NCBI RefSeq assembly: GCF_030813715.1
Contig: NZ_JAUSUZ010000001.1
Coordinates: forward strand, 6,014,001 to 6,078,000
Source of the DNA: Catenuloplanes indicus
Lineage (GTDB): Bacteria; Actinomycetota; Actinomycetes; Mycobacteriales; Micromonosporaceae
Length of the DNA: 64,000 nucleotides
Reading direction: 5' to 3'
Below the pieces are notes generated by a model. It did not search any database, had not been told where the DNA came from, and saw only the letters and a program-made list of their open reading frames with translations. Positions 1-8,304 of the stretch are shown in pieces. The first letter of the stretch is position 1; each line of letters starts with the position of its first letter. The translations under genes and the position numbers were made by a program.

Positions 1-2
1 AC

Positions 3-338
3 AGCCGTGGCGATGCGGAGGACTTCAAGCCGGAGCTGCTCGTCCTGGACAAGGAGCTTGAGCTGCTCAAGACGCTGGCGGACTACCCGGCGGTCGTCGT
101 CACCGCGGCCGAGTTGCGCGAGCCGCACCACGTCGCCCGCTACCTGGAGAAGGTGACCGGCGACTACCACCGGTTCTACGACACCAAGATCGACGGCAAG
201 GTCCAGCGAATCCTGCCGCAGGCCGATGACGAGTTCACCGAGCTGCACCGGGCACGCCTCTGGCTGAACGACGCCACCCGAACGGTGATCTCCAACGGAT
301 TGTCCCTGCTCGGCGTCTCCGCCCCGGAGAGGATGTAA
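3..338 (+). CDS. argS: Arginyl-tRNA synthetase, C-terminal part (partial)
   Basis: This is the 3' end of a gene that begins before the window; only about 111 residues are present. They fit the DALR anticodon-binding domain at the C terminus of class I arginyl-tRNA synthetase: helical and charged, with an [10 protein letters not shown] stretch and the terminal [10 protein letters not shown] seen in actinobacterial ArgS. The enzyme charges tRNA-Arg in the cytoplasm. The stop codon lies 3 nt before lysA, so the two are almost certainly cotranscribed; argS-lysA-hom is a common actinobacterial order. The assignment rests on this domain plus synteny, because the catalytic HIGH/KMSK region is outside the window. 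Confidence 0.9.
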   Translation, partial: SRGDAEDFKPELLVLDKELELLKTLADYPAVVVTAAELREPHHVARYLEKVTGDYHRFYDTKIDGKVQRILPQADDEFTELHRARLWLNDATRTVISNGLSLLGVSAPERM

Positions 339-341
339 GGC

Positions 342-1694
342 ATGCGCGCGCACATCACCAGCCCCGAGTGGCTGCGCACGCCCGACGACGTCAACGCGCT
401 CCTCCCGCAGCTCTGGCCCCGGCACGTCGCCCGCGGTACGGACGGCGTGGTCGAGATCGCCGGCAAGTCCGTGGCGGCGCTGAAGGACGAGTTCGGCACC
501 CCGGCGTTCGTCCTGGACGAGGACGACATGCGGGCCCGCTGCCGGGAGTTCCGCGACGCGTTCCATGACGCCGACGTCTACTACGCCGGCAAGGCGTTCC
601 TCTGCAAGGCGGTCGTGAAAATCATCGCGGAGGAGGGCCTGCACCTGGACGTCTGCTCCGGCGGCGAGCTGGCCACCGCGCTCGCGGCCGGCATGGATCC
701 CGAGAAGATCGGCTTCCACGGCAACAACAAGTCGGTCGCCGAGCTACAGCGGGCGGTCGACGCCGGCGTGGGCCGGATCATCGTCGACTCGATCCACGAG
801 ATCGACCGCCTGACCGCCATCGCCGGAGAGCGCGGCATAAAGCAGAAAGTCCTGATCCGCGTCACACCCGGCGTCGAGGCACACACCCACGAGTTCATCG
901 CGACCGCCCACGAGGACCAGAAGTTCGGCTTCTCCATCGCGGGCGGCACCGCGTACCGTGCGGCTCTGAAGGTCTTGGACGAGGGAACGCTGGAACTCCG
1001 GGGGTTCCACTCGCACATCGGCAGCCAGATCTTCGACACCAGCGGTTTCGAGCTGGCCGCGCGGCGCGTGCTGGAGCTGGTCGGCGAGATCAAGCAGGCC
1101 CGCGGCGTGGACCTGCCGGAGCTCGACCTGGGCGGCGGTTTCGGCATCGCCTACACCACCCAGGACGACCCGTCCGCGCCGAAGGACCTGGCCGACCGCA
1201 TGCGCAAGATCGTCGAGGACGAGTGCGAGGCGCAGCAGCTGGTCAAGCCGCACGTCTCGATCGAGCCCGGCCGCGCGATCGTCGGCCCGGCGATGTTCAC
1301 GCTCTACGAGGTCGGCACGGTCAAGGAACTCGAGATGCGGACCTACGTCAGCGTCGACGGCGGGATGAGCGACAACATCCGCACCGCGCTCTACGACGCG
1401 TCCTACAGCGCCACGGTCGCGTCCCGGAGAAGTGACTCACAGCCGATTCTGGCCCGGGTGGTGGGAAAGCACTGTGAGTCCGGGGACATCGTGGTGAAGG
1501 ATGAATTCCTGCCCGCCGACGTGCAGCCCGGAGATCTTGTTGCAGTCCCGGGCACGGGCGCGTATTGCCGCAGCATGGCCAGTAACTACAACCATGTGCC
1601 GCGCCCGCCGGTGATCGCCGTCCGGGACGGTGCGGCGCGCGTCATCGTGCGGCGGGAGACGGAAGCGGATCTGCTCGCATTGGATGTGGGATGA
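342..1694 (+). CDS. lysA: Diaminopimelate decarboxylase
   Basis: This enzyme decarboxylates meso-diaminopimelate to L-lysine, the last step of lysine synthesis. It is a 450-residue PLP-dependent fold-type III enzyme. The PLP lysine is in YYAGKAFLCK (Lys84), the phosphate-binding glycines are in LGGGFGIAY, and the C-terminal GKHCESGD motif supplies the catalytic Cys and substrate-binding Glu from the partner subunit. Length matches actinobacterial LysA. The ATG lies 3 nt after argS, and the last 4 nt overlap the hom start (ATGA), so translational coupling is likely. Nothing looks truncated. Confidence 0.97.
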   Translation: MRAHITSPEWLRTPDDVNALLPQLWPRHVARGTDGVVEIAGKSVAALKDEFGTPAFVLDEDDMRARCREFRDAFHDADVYYAGKAFLCKAVVKIIAEEGLHLDVCSGGELATALAAGMDPEKIGFHGNNKSVAELQRAVDAGVGRIIVDSIHEIDRLTAIAGERGIKQKVLIRVTPGVEAHTHEFIATAHEDQKFGFSIAGGTAYRAALKVLDEGTLELRGFHSHIGSQIFDTSGFELAARRVLELVGEIKQARGVDLPELDLGGGFGIAYTTQDDPSAPKDLADRMRKIVEDECEAQQLVKPHVSIEPGRAIVGPAMFTLYEVGTVKELEMRTYVSVDGGMSDNIRTALYDASYSATVASRRSDSQPILARVVGKHCESGDIVVKDEFLPADVQPGDLVAVPGTGAYCRSMASNYNHVPRPPVIAVRDGAARVIVRRETEADLLALDVG

Positions 1695-2998
1695 CGAAAC
1701 CAGCTGTTCGCGTGGCCCTGCTCGGCTGTGGCACGGTCGGCGCCGAGGTCGTGCGGTTGCTGCACGACCAGGCCGAGGACCTCACGGCCAGGATCGGCGC
1801 GCCGCTCGAGATCGTCGGCATCGCCGTGCGGCGGATCGGCCGTGACCGCGGTGACCTGCCGGTCGACCCGTCGATCTTCACGACCGACGCGCTCGGCCTG
1901 ATCAAACGCGACGACGTCGACGTGGTGATCGAGGTGGTCGGCGGCATCGAGCCCGCGCGAACGTGGCTGGTCGAGGCGCTGCGCGCGGGCAAGAGCGTGG
2001 TCACGGCGAACAAGGCGCTGCTGGCCGAGGACGGTGGCGCGCTGCACGACGCCGCGGCCGAGGGCGGCGCCGACCTCTACTACGAGGCCGCGGTCGCCGG
2101 TGCGATCCCGCTGCTCCGCCCGCTGCGCGAGTCGCTGCACGGGGACCGGATCAACCGGGTCACCGGCATCGTGAACGGCACGACGAACTTCATCCTGAGT
2201 TCGATGGACTCGTCCGGTGCCGGTTTCGCGGAGGCGCTGGAGGAGGCGACCGCGCTCGGTTACGCGGAGGCCGACCCGACCGCTGACGTGGAGGGCTTCG
2301 ACGCCGGTGCGAAGGCCGCGATCCTGGCGTCGCTGGCGTTCCACACCCGGGTCACCGCGGCGGACGTCTACCGCGAGGGCATCACCGAGGTCACCGCGGC
2401 GGACGTGGCCAGCGCACGCGACATGGGCAGCACGATCAAGCTGCTCTGCATCGCGGCCCGCACCGTCGACGCGGACGGCGCCGAGTCGGTCAGCGTGCGC
2501 GTCCACCCCGCGATGATCCCGCGCAGCCACCCGCTGGCCAGCGTCGGCGACGCGTACAACGCGGTGTTCGTCGAGGCCGAGGCGGCCGGGCAGCTGATGT
2601 TCTACGGCCGCGGCGCCGGTGGCACGCCGACCGCGAGCGCGGTGCTCGGCGACGTGGTCGCGGTCTCCCGCAACCGGCTGGCCGGCACCTGGGCGCCGAG
2701 CGAGTCCGCCTACGCCAAGCTGGCGATCCGCCCGATGGGCGACGCGATCACCCGCTACCACGTCAGCCTCGACGTGGCCGACCGGGCCGGCGTGCTCTCC
2801 CAGGTCGCGGGCGTCTTCGCCAAGCACGACGTCTCGATCGCCACGGTCCGCCAGGCCGGTCACGGCGACGAGGCCAGCCTGGTGATCGTCACGCACACCG
2901 CGCGCGACGCCGCGCTGGCCGCCACCGTGGACGAACTCCGCCACCTGGACATCGTCCGCAGCATCGCCAGCGTGCTGCGCGTCGAGGGCGACGATTAG
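1691..2998 (+). CDS. hom: Homoserine dehydrogenase
   Basis: Homoserine dehydrogenase reduces aspartate semialdehyde to homoserine, the branch point to threonine and methionine. The 435-residue protein has an N-terminal Rossmann domain (ALLGCGTVGAEVVRLL near residue 10), the VTANKALLA and GIVNGTTNFIL catalytic/substrate segments, and a C-terminal ACT domain (about residues 350-430, VSLDVADRAGVLSQVAGVF) expected to sense threonine. It overlaps lysA by 4 nt. In most actinobacteria thrC and thrB follow directly. Here two acidic-protein genes on the other strand intervene before thrC. Confidence 0.97.
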   Translation: MTKPAVRVALLGCGTVGAEVVRLLHDQAEDLTARIGAPLEIVGIAVRRIGRDRGDLPVDPSIFTTDALGLIKRDDVDVVIEVVGGIEPARTWLVEALRAGKSVVTANKALLAEDGGALHDAAAEGGADLYYEAAVAGAIPLLRPLRESLHGDRINRVTGIVNGTTNFILSSMDSSGAGFAEALEEATALGYAEADPTADVEGFDAGAKAAILASLAFHTRVTAADVYREGITEVTAADVASARDMGSTIKLLCIAARTVDADGAESVSVRVHPAMIPRSHPLASVGDAYNAVFVEAEAAGQLMFYGRGAGGTPTASAVLGDVVAVSRNRLAGTWAPSESAYAKLAIRPMGDAITRYHVSLDVADRAGVLSQVAGVFAKHDVSIATVRQAGHGDEASLVIVTHTARDAALAATVDELRHLDIVRSIASVLRVEGDD

Positions 2999-3181
2999 AA
3001 GCTGATATTCCCGCTTCCGGCGTGGCTCGGTGCCGCATGCTCCCGCGGGCACCGGTCGGCCGCGGGCGGCCTCCCTGCCGGTGGAGTGGGGGGTCACGCT
3101 CGCGATTCCCGTCGCGGGTCGCGTCCGCGGCGCGGCTCGCGAGGGACGGGCGCTTCGCGCCCGAACACTGCCCGAACACCG

Positions 3182-3215
3182 CCGGGGCGGCGGATCCGTG
3201 GATCCACCGCCCCGG
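3182..3215 (-). terminator. GC-rich hairpin between hom and the acidic-protein gene
   Basis: Arms 3182-3190 (CCGGGGCGG) and 3207-3215 pair perfectly. After one C/A mismatch an inner GGATCC/GGATCC pair closes on a 2-nt gap. It sits 17 nt after the stop of the minus-strand acidic-protein gene and about 185 nt after hom, so it may end either convergent transcript. There is no clear U-tract, so it may be only a stabilising structure. Confidence 0.45.
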
Positions 3216-3232
3216 GCGTGCGATCAGGGAGA

Positions 3233-3778
3233 TCAGGCGGCCGCGAACGGGTCCGCCGTGGTGGACGGGGCACCGGTGGTGGAGCCGTCCTCCAGGTTGA
3301 CCGTGCTGCCGTCCGAGGTGACCGACTCCAGCGTGCCGTTCAGGTCCGTGTCGGTGATCGTGTAGTCGGCCACGCCGTCGCCGTCCTCGTCGATCTCCAG
3401 CACGTCGACCAGGCCGTCCGCGTCGGTGTCCGTGGCCACGCCGTCGGTCACGCCGTCGCCGTCGATGTCGGCCTCCGCGTAGTCGAGCAGGCCGTCGCCG
3501 TCGGTGTCGGTGGCCGCGGTGTCGTTCAGGCCGTCGCCGTCGGTGTCCGCCCAGACCGCCTCGGCCACGCCATCGCCGTTCTCGTCCAGGCTGGAGTAGT
3601 CGGTCGCGCCGTCACCGTCGGTGTCGATGTACGTGTACGTGTTACCGGCCGTGTCCGTGTCGGTGAGCACGTTCTCGTACTCGGCCGGCGCCGCCAGCTC
3701 GTCGTTCAGCGAGACGGTCTCGAACTCCACCGGAGCCTCGTCCGTGGGGGTGTCGATACCGCTGAAGTCCTCGCTCAT
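3233..3778 (-). CDS. Acidic protein with Ca2+-binding DxDGDG repeats (copy 2)
   Basis: This is a 181-residue, very acidic protein built from repeated DTDGDG / DENGDG / DIDGDG loops between about residues 50 and 155, spaced roughly 13-15 residues apart. Such loops resemble thrombospondin type-3, dockerin or EF-hand calcium loops, so Ca2+ binding is inferred. There is no signal peptide, no membrane segment and no catalytic motif. The N terminus (MSEDFSGIDT) and the end (ADPFAAA) match those of the neighbour at 3931-4428, so the pair arose by tandem duplication. Function is unknown. Both genes interrupt the hom-thrC order, which suggests a later insertion. Confidence 0.8.
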   Translation of the reverse strand: MSEDFSGIDTPTDEAPVEFETVSLNDELAAPAEYENVLTDTDTAGNTYTYIDTDGDGATDYSSLDENGDGVAEAVWADTDGDGLNDTAATDTDGDGLLDYAEADIDGDGVTDGVATDTDADGLVDVLEIDEDGDGVADYTITDTDLNGTLESVTSDGSTVNLEDGSTTGAPSTTADPFAAA

Positions 3779-3930
3779 GTCTGTGCCCTTCGATGCCGAT
3801 GTGTGCCGCGCCGCGCCGGCGCGTCAGGGAATGTGCCAGGGGTGAGTGCTCACCGGTAAGACCATGCGGGCGCCATCACTGATCACCGACCGCACTTACG
3901 GAGGCGGCCGTCGCATGGTTCACCGGATGG

Positions 3931-4428
3931 TCAGGCGGCCGCGTACGGGCTGTTCCCGAGATTCACGGTGAACGACTCCAGCGTGCCGTTCAGGTCGGTG
4001 TCCGCGAACGTGTAGTCCGTGACGCCGTCCGCGTTCTCGTCGATCTCCAGCACGTCGGCCAGGCCGTCCTCGTCGGTGTCGGTCGCCACGCCGTCCGGCA
4101 CGCCGTCACCGTCCACGTCGGACTCCGCCCGGTCCAGCCAGCCGTTGCCGTTGGTGTCGATGCCGACGGTGTCCTGCCGGCCGTCGCCGTCGGAGTCCAT
4201 GTAAATCATCTCCGAGTCACCGTCGCCGTCCGCGTCGACGTTGGCGTAGTCCGCGACGCCGTCAGCGTTCACGTCCACGTGCGTGGTGGTCACGCCGTAC
4301 TGGTCGATCTCCACCATCTCGTACGCGCCCTCGGCCGGCTGGAGGAACGAGTCGTGCAGCGGCGCGGTCTCGTACGCGTCGGCCTCGGTGGTGGTGTCCA
4401 GGTCGGTGTCGGTGAAGTCGCCGCTCAT
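3931..4428 (-). CDS. Acidic protein with Ca2+-binding DxDGDG repeats (copy 1)
   Basis: This 165-residue acidic paralogue lies upstream of the copy at 3233-3778, same strand, with a 152-nt gap. It has DVNADG, DADGDG, DSDGDG, DTNGNG, DVDGDG and DTDEDG loops in series. It shares a block (VATDTDEDGLADVLEIDEN here) and the C-terminal DLNGTLES segment with its partner. No secretion signal is visible, so it is either cytoplasmic or exported by a route not readable here. Calcium chelation is inferred from the Asp/Asn loop pattern; no role is known. Two separate 5' regions suggest each gene may have its own promoter. Confidence 0.8.
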   Translation of the reverse strand: MSGDFTDTDLDTTTEADAYETAPLHDSFLQPAEGAYEMVEIDQYGVTTTHVDVNADGVADYANVDADGDGDSEMIYMDSDGDGRQDTVGIDTNGNGWLDRAESDVDGDGVPDGVATDTDEDGLADVLEIDENADGVTDYTFADTDLNGTLESFTVNLGNSPYAAA

Positions 4429-4679
4429 GTCGTGCCCCTCGGTCGAAAGTCTGTGGCGCGCGCCCCCCGGCGCTACGGAAAAATATGCCGGACCAGGGGC
4501 TCACGGGACATCCCGGAAAAGTGCCACCGGCGGGCACGGCGTGGACGCCGGGGTAGGAATCACCCGCTCAGGCAGGTCATGTCCCGCCAGGTGGGTACGG
4601 CCCGGAGTGTCCTCGACCGGGTGCACTCGGGTAGGGCAGGCTAGGGCCTCAGGGCTGTATGCCGACTGAGGAGAGCATC

Positions 4680-5729
4680 ATGTGGCGTGGCTTGATCGAG
4701 GCGTATCGGGACCGGCTGCCGGTCACCGAGGCGACACCGGTGATCACCCTGCACGAGGGGAACACGCCCCTCGTACCGGCGCCGGAGCTCTCCACGCGCA
4801 CCGGTGCCGACGTCTACCTCAAGGTCGAGGGCGCGAACCCGACCGGTTCCTTCAAGGACCGGGGCATGACCATGGCGGTCTCCCGCGCGGTCGAGGACGG
4901 CGCCAAGGCGATCATCTGCGCGTCCACCGGCAACACCAGCGCGTCCGCCGCGGCGTACGCGGCGCGGGCCGGCATCACCTGCGCGGTGCTGGTGCCGCAG
5001 GGCAAGATCGCGCTGGGCAAGCTGGGCCAGGCGCTGGTGCACGGCGCCAAGCTGCTCCAGGTGTCCGGGAACTTCGACGACTGCCTCGCGCTCGCCTCGA
5101 AGCTGTCGCTGGACTACCCGGTCGCGCTGGTCAATTCCGTCAACCCGGACCGGTTGCAGGGGCAGAAGACCGCGGCGTTCGAGATCGTCGAGGCGCTCGG
5201 CGACGCGCCGGACATCCACTGCCTGCCGGTCGGCAACGCCGGCAACATCAGCGCGTACTGGATGGGCTACCAGGAGGACAAGGCCGCGGGCAACGCCACC
5301 CGGACCCCGCGGATGTTCGGCTTCCAGGCGTCCGGCGCCGCGCCGATCGTGAACGGTGAGGCCGTGCGCGAGCCGTCCACGATCGCCACCGCGATCCGGA
5401 TCGGTAACCCGGCCAGCTGGACCAAGGCGGTCGACGCGCGGGACTCGTCCGGGGGCCTGATCGCGGCCGTCACGGACCGGGAGATCCTGACGGCATATCG
5501 GCTGCTCGCCCGTACCGTCGGGGTGTTCGTGGAACTGGGCAGCGCGGCCAGCGTGGCCGGTCTGCTCCAGCAGGCCGAGGCGGGCAAGGTGCCGGCCGGC
5601 TCGACCGTGGTGTGCACGGTCACCGGCCACGGCCTGAAGGACCCGGAGTGGGCGATCTCCACCGCCCCGTCCCCGACCACGATCCCGAACGACGTGCTCG
5701 CTGCCGCGCGGTCGCTGGACCTCGCGTAG
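4680..5729 (+). CDS. thrC: Threonine synthase
   Basis: Threonine synthase converts O-phosphohomoserine to threonine with PLP. The PLP lysine is in [10 protein letters not shown] (Lys59), and the phosphate-binding glycines are in ASTGNTSAS and [13 protein letters not shown] place the start at the ATG at 4680 ([14 protein letters not shown]) because a GAGGAG ribosome-binding site lies just upstream and actinobacterial ThrC proteins begin this way; an in-frame ATG at 4659 would add seven residues. The product is about 349 residues. It stands alone, separated from hom by the acidic pair and from thrB by about 9.6 kb. Confidence 0.96.
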   Translation: MWRGLIEAYRDRLPVTEATPVITLHEGNTPLVPAPELSTRTGADVYLKVEGANPTGSFKDRGMTMAVSRAVEDGAKAIICASTGNTSASAAAYAARAGITCAVLVPQGKIALGKLGQALVHGAKLLQVSGNFDDCLALASKLSLDYPVALVNSVNPDRLQGQKTAAFEIVEALGDAPDIHCLPVGNAGNISAYWMGYQEDKAAGNATRTPRMFGFQASGAAPIVNGEAVREPSTIATAIRIGNPASWTKAVDARDSSGGLIAAVTDREILTAYRLLARTVGVFVELGSAASVAGLLQQAEAGKVPAGSTVVCTVTGHGLKDPEWAISTAPSPTTIPNDVLAAARSLDLA

Positions 5730-5742
5730 CACCCGGCGCCGG

Positions 5743-7635
5743 TCAGCGCGGGGAGGGGCCGGCGAGCATGTCGCGGGCCAGGTGGCGCAGCCGCGCCACC
5801 ACCTCCGGGCTCATCTCCGGGTGCCAGCCGTCCAGCAGCCGGGCCAGTGTCTCGGTGCGCGCCTCGGCCAGCCGCTGCCAGACCGCGTCGCCCTCCGGGG
5901 TGAGCGTCAGGTCGTGCTCACCCGCGACGAACCCGGCCTGCCGCAGTTCGGCCAGCCAGCCGGTCACCCGGTCCGGCGGCAGCAGCCGGTGGGCCGGCAG
6001 CCCGTCCAGGCGCATCGTCCCCTTCCGGCCGATCCGGCCGAGCAGCCAGGTCGCGCCCGGGCCGACGCCGGTCCGGGCGCGCGTGGCCAGCTCGCCGTAG
6101 AGGCGTTCCGCGTCCTCGCGCAGCGCCAGCGCGGCCAGCACCCGCTCCAGCTCGTCGACCGGGCGGGTGGCCGGTGCCATGCCGAACATCTCCGGCGCCA
6201 GCACCGGCGACGTCACCCGCAGCGGCACCTCGGCCAGCAGCCAGGACAGCACCACGGCCAGGCCGAGCAGCACCGCGAGCGTGTGGAACCCGGCGTGCAC
6301 GCCGTCGGTGTAGACGCGCAGGTAGAGCGCCACGCCCTCGGGTGTCTGCGGCGTGTTCATCACGTTCGCGTCGGACAGCCGCGGCGGCAGCGACCCGGCG
6401 ACGATCGCGGCGAACAGCACCGGCCCGACCGCGCCGCCGAACCAGCGGAAGTAGAGGCTGGCGAACGTGGCCACGCCCAGGTGCCGGGCGTCCGTGGCGT
6501 TCTGCACGGCGAGCTGCACGAGCGGGAAGACCAGCCCGAGGCCGAGCCCGATCAGCAGCGTGGCCAGCAGGATCACGGCGAGCGGCGTGTCCGCCTCCAT
6601 CCGTCCCAGGATCAACAGGCCGACCGCGACCAGCATGCTGCCGCCCAGCGTGAGCATGCGGTAGCGGCCGATCCGGGCCACGGTCACCTGCCCGGCGACC
6701 ACGGAGAGGAGCATCCCGGCGGAGAGCGGCAGCAGCGCCAGCCCGGACGCGGCCGGGCTCCCGCCACGGGCCATCTGCAGGTACGGCGGCAGGCTGGCCA
6801 CGGTCACGAACAGCGCGGCGCCGCCGAGCAGGCCGATCGCCGACGCGGTCGGGAACACCGTGCCGGTGAACAGCACCGGCGGCAGCACCGGCACCGCGGC
6901 CCGGCGCTCCACCCGCACGAACACGGCGATCAGCAGCGCGGTCACGGCGGCCGCGCCGAGCGTCCAGGGCAGGCCGCGGCCCGGCGAGCCGGCCCAGAAC
7001 ACCGCGATCAGCACGCCCGCGCCGATCAGCGCCATCAGCGTGACGCCGGCCAGATCCAGCGGTACGCGTTCGCGCGGGTGCGCGCCGGAGACGGTGAGCG
7101 TGACGACGACCAGCAGCACGAGCGCGGTCCCGGCCGTCACGTGGAACAGCCAGCGCCAGGAGAGCGCGTCGGCCAGCAGCCCGCCGGGGACCGGCCCGAG
7201 CACGCCGGCGACCGCGTAGGTGACGCCGAACGCGTTCTGGAACGGCGCCCGCTGCTCGGCCCCGGCCAGCCGCGCGGTGAGCAGATGGCTGAGGACCAGC
7301 GAGGTGCCGGCGCCGACGCCGTAGATCACCTGCGCCCAGATCAGCGTACGGATCGAGCCGGCCTGCCCGCCCAGCGCGGCACCCGTGGCCGCGGCCAGCA
7401 GGCCGGCCTGGAGCATCGGCTTCGGCCCGTAACGGTCGCTGAGCCGGCCGGCCAGCGGCGCCGCGGTGATCGCGGCGAGCAGCGAGGCGGAGATGATCCA
7501 GGCGGCCCGGGTCGGCCCGCCGATCTCGGTGGCCAGGTCGCGCAGCGCCGGGCCGTGCCAGGTGTGGTTCGTGCCGGCCAGCAGCGGCACGCCGAGCAGC
7601 GCGCAGAGCGTGAGCGTACGGCGGGCCATGCCCAC
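5743..7635 (-). CDS. MFS drug exporter (DHA2-like) with C-terminal winged-helix-like domain
   Basis: This is a 630-residue protein. Residues 1-470 form a 14-helix-type major facilitator with the loop motif GRLSDRYGPKPML and an AYAVAGVLGPVPGG-like antiporter motif, as in EmrB/QacA proton-driven drug exporters. After the last helix, residues 480-630 form a soluble domain rich in helices, with LPPDRVTGWLAELRQAGFV followed by LTLTPEGDAVWQRL, the layout of a MarR-type winged helix (recognition helix, wing, dimer helix). It follows the MarR gene on the same strand, 31 nt apart, so an operon is likely. The start may be the ATG two codons inside (7629). Substrate is unknown. Confidence 0.85.
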   Translation of the reverse strand: MGMARRTLTLCALLGVPLLAGTNHTWHGPALRDLATEIGGPTRAAWIISASLLAAITAAPLAGRLSDRYGPKPMLQAGLLAAATGAALGGQAGSIRTLIWAQVIYGVGAGTSLVLSHLLTARLAGAEQRAPFQNAFGVTYAVAGVLGPVPGGLLADALSWRWLFHVTAGTALVLLVVVTLTVSGAHPRERVPLDLAGVTLMALIGAGVLIAVFWAGSPGRGLPWTLGAAAVTALLIAVFVRVERRAAVPVLPPVLFTGTVFPTASAIGLLGGAALFVTVASLPPYLQMARGGSPAASGLALLPLSAGMLLSVVAGQVTVARIGRYRMLTLGGSMLVAVGLLILGRMEADTPLAVILLATLLIGLGLGLVFPLVQLAVQNATDARHLGVATFASLYFRWFGGAVGPVLFAAIVAGSLPPRLSDANVMNTPQTPEGVALYLRVYTDGVHAGFHTLAVLLGLAVVLSWLLAEVPLRVTSPVLAPEMFGMAPATRPVDELERVLAALALREDAERLYGELATRARTGVGPGATWLLGRIGRKGTMRLDGLPAHRLLPPDRVTGWLAELRQAGFVAGEHDLTLTPEGDAVWQRLAEARTETLARLLDGWHPEMSPEVVARLRHLARDMLAGPSPR

Positions 7636-7666
7636 AGGCTATGTGGACAAAACAGATAATTTTTCG

Positions 7667-8182
7667 CTAATGGAGGTTTTCGGTGGCGCGCTCTTCGGCC
7701 GCGTCCGCCTCCGCCGCGTCGACCAGCAGCTCCGAGGCCCGCAGAATGACGCCCAGATCCGCGGCGGACATCCGGCACAGCACCCGGGCCTGGCGTTCGG
7801 CACCGGCCATGATGATCCGCTCCACGGTCTGCCGGCCGTGCGGCGTGAGCATCACCCGGCGTACCCGCCGGTCGTTGGGGTCCTCATGTCGCTCCACCAG
7901 ATCGTGGGCGACCAGCCGGTCCACGATCCCGGTGACGGTGGCCAGACTGACGCCCATGAAGCGCTGCAGTTCCTGCCCGGATGCGCCGTCGCCCGCGGCC
8001 AGCATGAGTAGGATCTTGAGCTGCGGCATGGTCAGATGCGCGTCGAACAGCGGGTTGGACCGATCGTGCGCGAACAGGTACTGCATGCGTCGCTGAGTGT
8101 CCATGATCTGCGCGATCAGCCGGTCCTTGTCCTCGTCGGCCACCGCGTCTCCTGCCGTTTCGCCGTCTGTCCTGCTGAACAA
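7667..8182 (-). CDS. MarR-family transcriptional regulator
   Basis: This is a 171-residue winged-helix regulator. Residues 45-120 hold the MarR fold: LTMPQLKILLMLAAG, then the recognition helix SLATVTGIVDRLVAHDLVER, then the wing EDPNDRRVRRVMLTPHG with the conserved DRR. Such proteins usually repress efflux genes and release DNA when bound by small aromatic or lipophilic ligands. It lies between the MFS pump it precedes and a divergent RND pump. The 122-nt spacer with direct repeats is the natural operator site, so control of both pumps is likely but inferred. Confidence 0.92.
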   Translation of the reverse strand: MFSRTDGETAGDAVADEDKDRLIAQIMDTQRRMQYLFAHDRSNPLFDAHLTMPQLKILLMLAAGDGASGQELQRFMGVSLATVTGIVDRLVAHDLVERHEDPNDRRVRRVMLTPHGRQTVERIIMAGAERQARVLCRMSAADLGVILRASELLVDAAEADAAEERATENLH

Positions 8183-8304
8183 CGGTCCCCGTGAGCAACG
8201 GGTCCCTGTGAACTACGGGATGTCCCCGATTGTGGGCAACTTGTTCGCGTAAGGCAAACTATTCGTGTCGAGCTAACTTACCCCAGCAGGAGAAGAGTCT
8301 GCTC
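8183..8304. promoter_or_regulatory. Divergent marR / RND pump control region with direct repeats
   Basis: This spacer separates the divergent MarR and RND starts. It holds three imperfect copies of an ACGGGTCCC(T/C)GTGA-like unit (about 8182-8225). It also holds a direct repeat, AACTTGTTCGCGT at 8238-8250 and AACTATTCGTGT at 8257-8268, spaced 19 nt, about two helical turns. An AGGAGAAG ribosome-binding site precedes the RND ATG at 8305. The repeats are seen; their use as MarR operators is inferred. Confidence 0.5.

Noticed and set aside
3086-3859. 257-codon plus-strand frame opposite the acidic-protein gene
   Set aside because: Its Val/Arg/Gly-rich repeat is the complement of the DxDGDG coding repeat, so it is a shadow.
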